Assembly (NCBI GenBank): GCA_017744935.1
Contig: JAGIAI010000030.1
Span: forward strand, 60,611 to 93,125
Origin: Variovorax sp.
GTDB taxonomy: Bacteria > Pseudomonadota > Gammaproteobacteria > Burkholderiales > Burkholderiaceae_C
Reading direction: 5' to 3'
Length of the DNA stretch: 32,515 nt
Shown: one piece after another, positions 27,805 through 32,515 of the stretch
Position numbering within the stretch: position 1 is the stretch's first letter
How the letters are laid out: each line of letters opens with the position of its first letter
The notes under the pieces: generated by a model
Seen by the model: the letters and a program-made list of their open reading frames with translations, nothing else
Told to the model about the DNA's origin: nothing
Database searches by the model: none
Program-made: the position numbers and the translations under genes

Positions 27805-28434
27805 CTAGGCCTTGGCGGGGGCCGCCTGCCCGAGAGCGATCTTCAGCAGATCGGCCACGGTGTTCGCGTTGAGCTTTTCCATGATGTTGGCGCGGTGCGC
27901 CTCGACCGTCTTGATGCTGATGCCGAGATCGTCGGCGATCTGCTTGTTGAGTCGGCCGGCGACGATGCGTTCCAGCACTTGCGCTTCGCGGCCGGTGAGC
28001 TTCGACAGCAGGGCGTCGCGGCTGGCGGACTGCTGATGCTGGGCGAAGGCGCCACGGGCGTGTTCGAGCATCCGCTCGACCAGCGCGACCAACGCTTCGT
28101 CGTTGAAGGGCTTCTGGATGAAATCCATGGCGCCCTTTTTCATGCTGTCGACCGCCATCGGCACATCGCCGTGGCCGGTGATGACCACGATGGGCAGGGG
28201 CGAGCGGCGTTCGATCAGCCTGTCCTGCAATTCGATGCCGGACATACCGCCCATTCGGATGTCGACGATCAGGCAGGCGACTTCACGGGGGTCGTAACGG
28301 GAAAGGAACGACTCGGCCGAGTCGAAGCAGCGGACCCGGTAGTCCTTGCCTTCGAGCAGCCATTGCAACGAATCACGAACCGCTTCGTCGTCATCAACGA
28401 CATAGACCGTGCCCTTCTTGGGAATCAAACTCAT
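27805..28434 (-). CDS. FixJ-type response regulator (REC plus LuxR HTH)
   Basis: A 209-residue response regulator. The receiver domain has the acidic pair in YVVDDDEAV, phospho-acceptor Asp58 ([15 protein letters not shown]), a conserved Thr region in [12 protein letters not shown], and Lys in FIQKPF. A LuxR-type helix-turn-helix fills the C-terminus ([43 protein letters not shown]), so it binds DNA on phosphorylation. The ATG at 28434 overlaps the kinase TGA by 4 bases (ATGA), so the pair is coupled. The longer upstream frame overlaps the kinase antiphase and is not coding. Its targets are unknown; the adjacent divergent aceE is a candidate. Confidence 0.93.
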   Translation of the reverse strand: MSLIPKKGTVYVVDDDEAVRDSLQWLLEGKDYRVRCFDSAESFLSRYDPREVACLIVDIRMGGMSGIELQDRLIERRSPLPIVVITGHGDVPMAVDSMKKGAMDFIQKPFNDEALVALVERMLEHARGAFAQHQQSASRDALLSKLTGREAQVLERIVAGRLNKQIADDLGISIKTVEAHRANIMEKLNANTVADLLKIALGQAAPAKA

Positions 28435-30974
28435 GCAGGTACCTTCGCCTCGTTGCTTGCTACTGAATCGATAGCGTCTAACACCGGTATCCAGAAGGAG
28501 AAACGGCATCCGACCACATCCGGACCATTGTAGATGTTCTCCGCCTGCATTCGGCCACGGTGCGACTCGACGATCGTGCGGCAGAGGTTCAGCCCGATGC
28601 CCATGCCTTCGGGCTTGGTGGAAAAGAAAGCTTCGTACAGCCGGTCCATGACTTCGGGCGACAGGCCCATGCCGGTGTCCTGCACGGAGAACTCGACCGC
28701 GTTGTGGCCATCGATGATTTTCGGGAGCACACGCAACTCCACGCTTCGGCGCGCGAGCGGTCGGTTGGCGAGGTCGATGGATTCGGCGGCGTTCTTCAGC
28801 AGGTTGACCATGACCTGCTCGATCAGGATCGGATCGACCCGCAAGACGGGCAGCCGTGCGGCCACGTAATGGTTCAGGCGCACGTTGCGGCGGCGCAACT
28901 CGATGCCGGCCAGTTCGACCGCTTCGCTGACCATCGTGGCCACTTCGGCGGGCGTCCGGTTGGGTTCGCTGCGCTTCACGAAGGAGCGGATGCGCTGGAT
29001 GATCTGGCCCGCGCGCTGGGCCTGCTTCGAGGTCTTGTCCAGCGCCGCCAATAGCGCGTCCGAGTCGATTTGGTTGCCCTTGATCCGCGACATCATCCCG
29101 TTGCAGTAGTTGGAGATGGCGGTCAGCGGCTGATTGAGTTCGTGCGCCACGCTGGAAGCCATTTCGCCCATCGTGATCAGGCGGCTCGCGGCGTGCGCGC
29201 GATCGGCCTGTGCCGCGGCAAGGTCCTCTGCGTCGCGGCGCGGGGTGATGTCGGTCGCGATCACGAGTTGCGCGAGCCGGCCGTCGACCCAGGTCAGATA
29301 GCGGGAACGCACCTCCAGCCATTTGCCGAGCTCGGGCACGAAGATCTCGTTGTTGGCCGGCTGAGCCGCGGTGAGTTGGTCGATCGGCAGTCCGGCGAAG
29401 GGGTCCACGTCGTCGAGTTCTTCGTCGCGGGCGTGCGAAGCCGGGACGCCGGCCTGCGCCACCATGTTCAGATGGCCGACAGTATTGGAGCCGAACCAGA
29501 GGCGATATAGCTTGTTCGCGAACACCAGTTCTTCGCTGCCGAGCGGTGCCACGGACACAGAAGCGTCCAGCGCTTCCAGCACGGTGGTGAAACGTTCGTA
29601 GGAGGCGGACAACTGCTCGCGGATCCGCGTCGGCTCCGTGATGTCGGTCATCGAAGTCATCCAGCCCGTCTGATGCCCGCGGGCATCGATCAGCGGCGAG
29701 ACGTACAGCCGCGCGTTGAAGACGCTGCCGTTCTTGCGCTTCACGCGCACCTGGAATCCGCCGGGCAGGGCGCGACCGTGCAGTTCTTCTTCGAGCCGCT
29801 CGTTCATCACTTCGCGGTCCGATTCGAGCCAGTAGGGGAAGGGCGGCGTCTGGCCGACAAGCTCGTTCTCGCTCCAGCCTGTCATCGCGCAGAAGGCGGC
29901 GTTCACGTAGGTGATCCGGCCTTCGAGATCGAGCACGCGCATGCCGGTGAGCATCGAGTTTTCCATCGCGCGGCGGAAATTGGTTTCCGCCACCAACGCC
30001 TGTTGCGCCTGCAGACGGCGGCGCGTGTGGCGCCAGGTGCCGATCAGCATCCAGCTTGTCAGGACACTGAGCGCGCCGACGAGCCAGAAGAGCCCGTTGC
30101 CAACCACCCCTTGCGAGGTTCGATACGCCTGTGCGCGCAGCACCAGCCCATTGCCGACAGGAGACACCGGCACTTCATATTCGTTGGTATGAACCGCCCA
30201 CGGCAGCAGGCGGTTGCGGGCGCCTTTCGGGTTGGCGACAGTGTTCCCAGCGATCAGGCCGCCCTTGCCGTCGAGAAGCGACACCGCATAGCGCGCGGAA
30301 ACCTCCGCCGGCATGCCGTAGCGCAGCAGGCCGTCGACGGAGAACTCGCCGAGCAGCGTGCCCGCGAACAGCCCCTGGTCGAACATCGGGATGTGAAGCT
30401 GCAGCATCGGAGCGGGGTCGCCGCCCGCGAGGGGCTGCGAGTAAACCAACTGCCCGAGCTCGCGCGCCAAGGCATAGCTGCTTTCGGTGTCACCGGGCCG
30501 CAGTACTTCGCCGTTTGCGCGTTGCTGCGCAGGATGGACGCTCGGCGCTGCATAGCTGGCCTTGACCCGGCGGCGATCGTCAATCCAGGTCACTGCCTGG
30601 AGCTCGGGAAACTGGCTGACCAGCGATTCGGCACGGCTCGTGAACTCTGCGACGTCGATTTCACGATTCGACGCATCGCGCGCCAGACGCGAGAGTTGCT
30701 CTTGCCGCTCGAGCAAGCGCATGCGCACGCGCTGCTGCGCGTACTCGACGTCGCGCTTGACGGATTCCTGGACGCGCTCCATTTCCTCCGCGCGCAGGTA
30801 CCAAAAGGCCGACACGATCGCCGCGAGAAAGAGCAGCACGGCGGCAAGCGGGGCGAGCATCGCCACGGCGTCCTGCAGCATGGGCGTCTGCCGGCGCCAC
30901 CAACGGCGCCACCATGAAAGCGGCGATGCGTGGACCGCGCTGCGCGCGACCGCGATCGGGGAGGAAAAGGGCAT
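28431..30974 (-). CDS. Membrane-bound PAS-domain sensor histidine kinase
   Basis: An 847-residue hybrid-free histidine kinase. A first transmembrane helix spans about residues 37-60, followed by a periplasmic sensor domain (about 61-288) with dCACHE-like spacing, and a second transmembrane helix at about 290-316. Two cytoplasmic PAS domains follow (about 335-445 and 455-585). The HisKA dimerisation domain carries phospho-acceptor His611 in SSVAHELNQPLTAISNY, and the HATPase domain shows the N box near residue 726 (NLLKNAAES), DTGMGLSP and GMGIGLNLC. The ligand is unknown. The start is ATG at 30974, without a clear ribosome binding site; a 12-base palindrome lies 11 bases upstream. It partners the FixJ-like regulator downstream. 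Confidence 0.93.
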   Translation of the reverse strand: MPFSSPIAVARSAVHASPLSWWRRWWRRQTPMLQDAVAMLAPLAAVLLFLAAIVSAFWYLRAEEMERVQESVKRDVEYAQQRVRMRLLERQEQLSRLARDASNREIDVAEFTSRAESLVSQFPELQAVTWIDDRRRVKASYAAPSVHPAQQRANGEVLRPGDTESSYALARELGQLVYSQPLAGGDPAPMLQLHIPMFDQGLFAGTLLGEFSVDGLLRYGMPAEVSARYAVSLLDGKGGLIAGNTVANPKGARNRLLPWAVHTNEYEVPVSPVGNGLVLRAQAYRTSQGVVGNGLFWLVGALSVLTSWMLIGTWRHTRRRLQAQQALVAETNFRRAMENSMLTGMRVLDLEGRITYVNAAFCAMTGWSENELVGQTPPFPYWLESDREVMNERLEEELHGRALPGGFQVRVKRKNGSVFNARLYVSPLIDARGHQTGWMTSMTDITEPTRIREQLSASYERFTTVLEALDASVSVAPLGSEELVFANKLYRLWFGSNTVGHLNMVAQAGVPASHARDEELDDVDPFAGLPIDQLTAAQPANNEIFVPELGKWLEVRSRYLTWVDGRLAQLVIATDITPRRDAEDLAAAQADRAHAASRLITMGEMASSVAHELNQPLTAISNYCNGMMSRIKGNQIDSDALLAALDKTSKQAQRAGQIIQRIRSFVKRSEPNRTPAEVATMVSEAVELAGIELRRRNVRLNHYVAARLPVLRVDPILIEQVMVNLLKNAAESIDLANRPLARRSVELRVLPKIIDGHNAVEFSVQDTGMGLSPEVMDRLYEAFFSTKPEGMGIGLNLCRTIVESHRGRMQAENIYNGPDVVGCRFSFWIPVLDAIDSVASNEAKVPA

Positions 30975-30985
30975 CGGTCGAGTTT

Positions 30986-30997
30986 AGGTGATCACCT
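30986..30997. promoter_or_regulatory. Perfect 12-base palindrome upstream of the sensor kinase
   Basis: AGGTGATCACCT is self-complementary over all 12 bases and lies 11 bases before the kinase start, in the 228-base gap shared with aceE. It may be an operator, or a hairpin-forming leader element since one arm resembles a Shine-Dalgarno sequence. No regulator is identified. Confidence 0.4.
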
Positions 30998-31079
30998 TTC
31001 GGACGGGGTGTCAACTGGTCCATTCAATGACGAGGTCGGAGGGGAAAACTCGCGAAAACAACCCCGAAGTTTCATTGGT

Positions 31080-31129
31080 GAATTTCGCAATAAGAAAACG
31101 ATACGCACTATTTGAAATTGCGGAATTTC
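31080..31129. promoter_or_regulatory. AT-rich regulatory region with inverted repeats ahead of aceE
   Basis: GAAATT-GCGG-AATTTC (31114-31129) is a perfect 6-base dyad. A second copy-like arm GAATTTCGCAA (31080-31090) is an imperfect inverted match to TTGCGGAATTTC. The stretch is clearly richer in A and T than its surroundings, as expected of a promoter/operator zone for the divergent kinase and aceE genes. A precise -35/-10 pair could not be fixed. Confidence 0.45.
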
Positions 31130-31202
31130 TGTGAGAAACTCCCGCCGCACCGCCAATCCGGCACTAAATTACTGCCACAACCCCCTCAAAAAGGAGACAA
31201 GC

Positions 31203-32515
31203 ATGTCGGCGAATCCTCAGAACCTCTTCGGTTCGGCCGCGAACGATCAAGACGCGCAGGAAACGCGCGAATGGATGGATGCCCTATCGGCAGTCATTGA
31301 GAGCGAGGGGCCGGAACGGGCTCACTTCCTGCTCGAGCAACTGCTCGAGCATGCCCGTCAGAACAGCATCGACAAACCGTTCTCCGCCAACACGGCCTAC
31401 GTGAACACCATCGAGGTCGACCAGGAGGAGCGCTCCCCCGGCAACATCGAAATCGAAGAGCGCCTGCGTTCGTACATGCGCTGGAATGCGATGGCGATGG
31501 TCGTGAAGGCCAACCGCCACCACCCGCCCGAAGGCGGCGATCTCGGGGGGCACATTGGCTCCTTTGCATCGCTGGCGACCATGTTCGGCGCCGGCTTCAA
31601 TCACTTCTGGCATGCCGAGAGCGAGAACCACGGCGGTGATTGCCTCTACATCCAGGGCCACGTTTCTCCCGGCATCTACGCCCGCGCCTACCTCGAAGGC
31701 CGCCTGACCGAAGAGCAACTGCTCAACTTCCGCCAGGAAGTCGACGGCCATGGCCTTTCCAGCTACCCGCACCCCAAGCTCATGCCCGAGTTCTGGCAGT
31801 TCCCCACGGTGTCGATGGGCCTCGGCCCGCTGATGGCGATCTACCAGGCCCGCTTCCTCAAGTACCTGCACGCCCGCGGCATCGCCAACACCGAGAACCG
31901 CAAGGTCTGGGTCTTCTGCGGTGACGGCGAGATGGATGAAGTCGAATCGCTCGGCGCCATCGGCCTCGCGGCGCGCGAGAACCTCGACAACCTCGTCTTC
32001 GTCATCAACTGCAACCTGCAGCGCCTCGACGGCCCGGTGCGGGGCAACGGAAAGATCATTCAGGAACTCGAAGGCGAATTCCGCGGATCGGGCTGGAACG
32101 TCATCAAGCTGCTGTGGGGCAGCAACTGGGATCCGCTGCTGGCGCGCGACAAGGACGGCGCGCTGCGCAAGATCATGATGGAGACGAACGACGGCGATTA
32201 CCAGTCGTTCAAGGCCAACGACGGCGCCTACGTGCGCAAGCATTTCTTCGGCCGGGATCCGCGCACGCTCGAGATGGTCTCGAAGTTGAGCGACGACGAC
32301 ATCTGGGCCCTGCGCCGCGGCGGCCATGATCCACAGAAGGTCTACGCCGCGTTCCACTCGGCCGTCAACCACAAGGGCCAACCCACGGTGCTGCTCATCA
32401 AGACCGTCAAGGGCTTCGGCATGGGCAAGATCGGCGAAGGCAAGAACACGGTCCACCAGACCAAGAAGCTCGGCGACGAGGACATCAAGGCCTTCCGCGA
32501 CCGCTTCAACATTCC
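31203..32515 (+). CDS. aceE: Pyruvate dehydrogenase E1 component (homodimeric type), N-terminal part
   Basis: This frame opens at ATG 31203 and is still open at the last base, so 437 codons of an expected roughly 890-900 are visible. The E1 enzyme decarboxylates pyruvate using thiamine diphosphate and passes acetyl to lipoyl groups of E2. [28 protein letters not shown] is the family N-terminus; [30 protein letters not shown] and [17 protein letters not shown] follow. The thiamine site [10 protein letters not shown] begins near residue 240 and ends with the conserved [27 protein letters not shown] lies 6-7 bases before the ATG. It is divergent from the two-component pair, and the rest of the pdh genes would lie beyond the window. 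Confidence 0.97.
   Translation, partial: MSANPQNLFGSAANDQDAQETREWMDALSAVIESEGPERAHFLLEQLLEHARQNSIDKPFSANTAYVNTIEVDQEERSPGNIEIEERLRSYMRWNAMAMVVKANRHHPPEGGDLGGHIGSFASLATMFGAGFNHFWHAESENHGGDCLYIQGHVSPGIYARAYLEGRLTEEQLLNFRQEVDGHGLSSYPHPKLMPEFWQFPTVSMGLGPLMAIYQARFLKYLHARGIANTENRKVWVFCGDGEMDEVESLGAIGLAARENLDNLVFVINCNLQRLDGPVRGNGKIIQELEGEFRGSGWNVIKLLWGSNWDPLLARDKDGALRKIMMETNDGDYQSFKANDGAYVRKHFFGRDPRTLEMVSKLSDDDIWALRRGGHDPQKVYAAFHSAVNHKGQPTVLLIKTVKGFGMGKIGEGKNTVHQTKKLGDEDIKAFRDRFNI

Noticed and set aside
31284..32456. A 390-codon minus-strand frame at the right end
   Set aside because: It is antisense to aceE, whose thiamine-binding motif and N-terminus are clear.

Overview
This window reads as a chromosomal segment of a GC-rich betaproteobacterium, most likely family Comamonadaceae and probably close to Variovorax. 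That placement is an inference from several things seen together: protein sequence character, an intracellular polyhydroxyalkanoate (PHA) depolymerase, a betaproteobacterial-type ISC operon, a FixL/FixJ-like pair next to pyruvate dehydrogenase, and an intergenic palindromic element of a kind I recall from Comamonadaceae. It was not tested by a database search. Gene density is high and nearly all genes are intact housekeeping or central-carbon genes. I see no insertion sequence, prophage, CRISPR array, toxin-antitoxin pair or other clear sign of transfer.

Region 1 (1-6796, plus strand) is a propionate/methylmalonyl-CoA module: the 3' part of a B12-dependent methylmalonyl-CoA mutase, its GTPase chaperone MeaB, propionyl-CoA carboxylase beta and alpha subunits, and a VOC-fold protein that is a reasonable candidate for the epimerase. 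Together they would convert propionyl-CoA to succinyl-CoA. Region 2 (6809-10898, minus strand) holds a LysE-type exporter, a soluble RnfB-like ferredoxin, PHA depolymerase with a basic C-terminal tail, and an aromatic/aspartate aminotransferase. Region 3 (11009-13141) is uvrB.

Region 4 (13190-19590, plus strand) is the iron-sulfur assembly operon iscR-iscS-iscU-iscA-hscB-hscA-fdx, followed with overlapping codons by dnaQ and then by tRNA-Val(CAC). A candidate IscR operator precedes iscR. Two strong RNA hairpins, one after iscR and one terminator-like after iscA, divide the operon into regulator, core assembly genes, and chaperone/ferredoxin genes.

Region 5 (19733-24645) holds a tiny proline-rich ORF with a strong ribosome binding site inside a hairpin loop, an FAD-dependent oxidoreductase (LhgO type), a DUF883/YqjD-like protein, a YqjE-like membrane protein that appears fused to a YqjK-like tail, pyrD, rpiA, and an exported DUF4124/glutaredoxin-like protein. 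Region 6 (24703-30974, minus strand) holds oligopeptidase A, folD, and a membrane PAS-domain histidine kinase with its LuxR-type response regulator. Region 7 (31203 to the end) is the start of aceE, divergent from the kinase and open at the window edge.

The window does not contain an obviously undescribed system. The most useful leads are the RNA-structural partition of the ISC operon, the small proline-rich ORF, the histone-like tail on PhaZ, the YqjE-YqjK fusion, the epimerase candidate with an altered metal ligand, and the palindromic elements in intergenic gaps.
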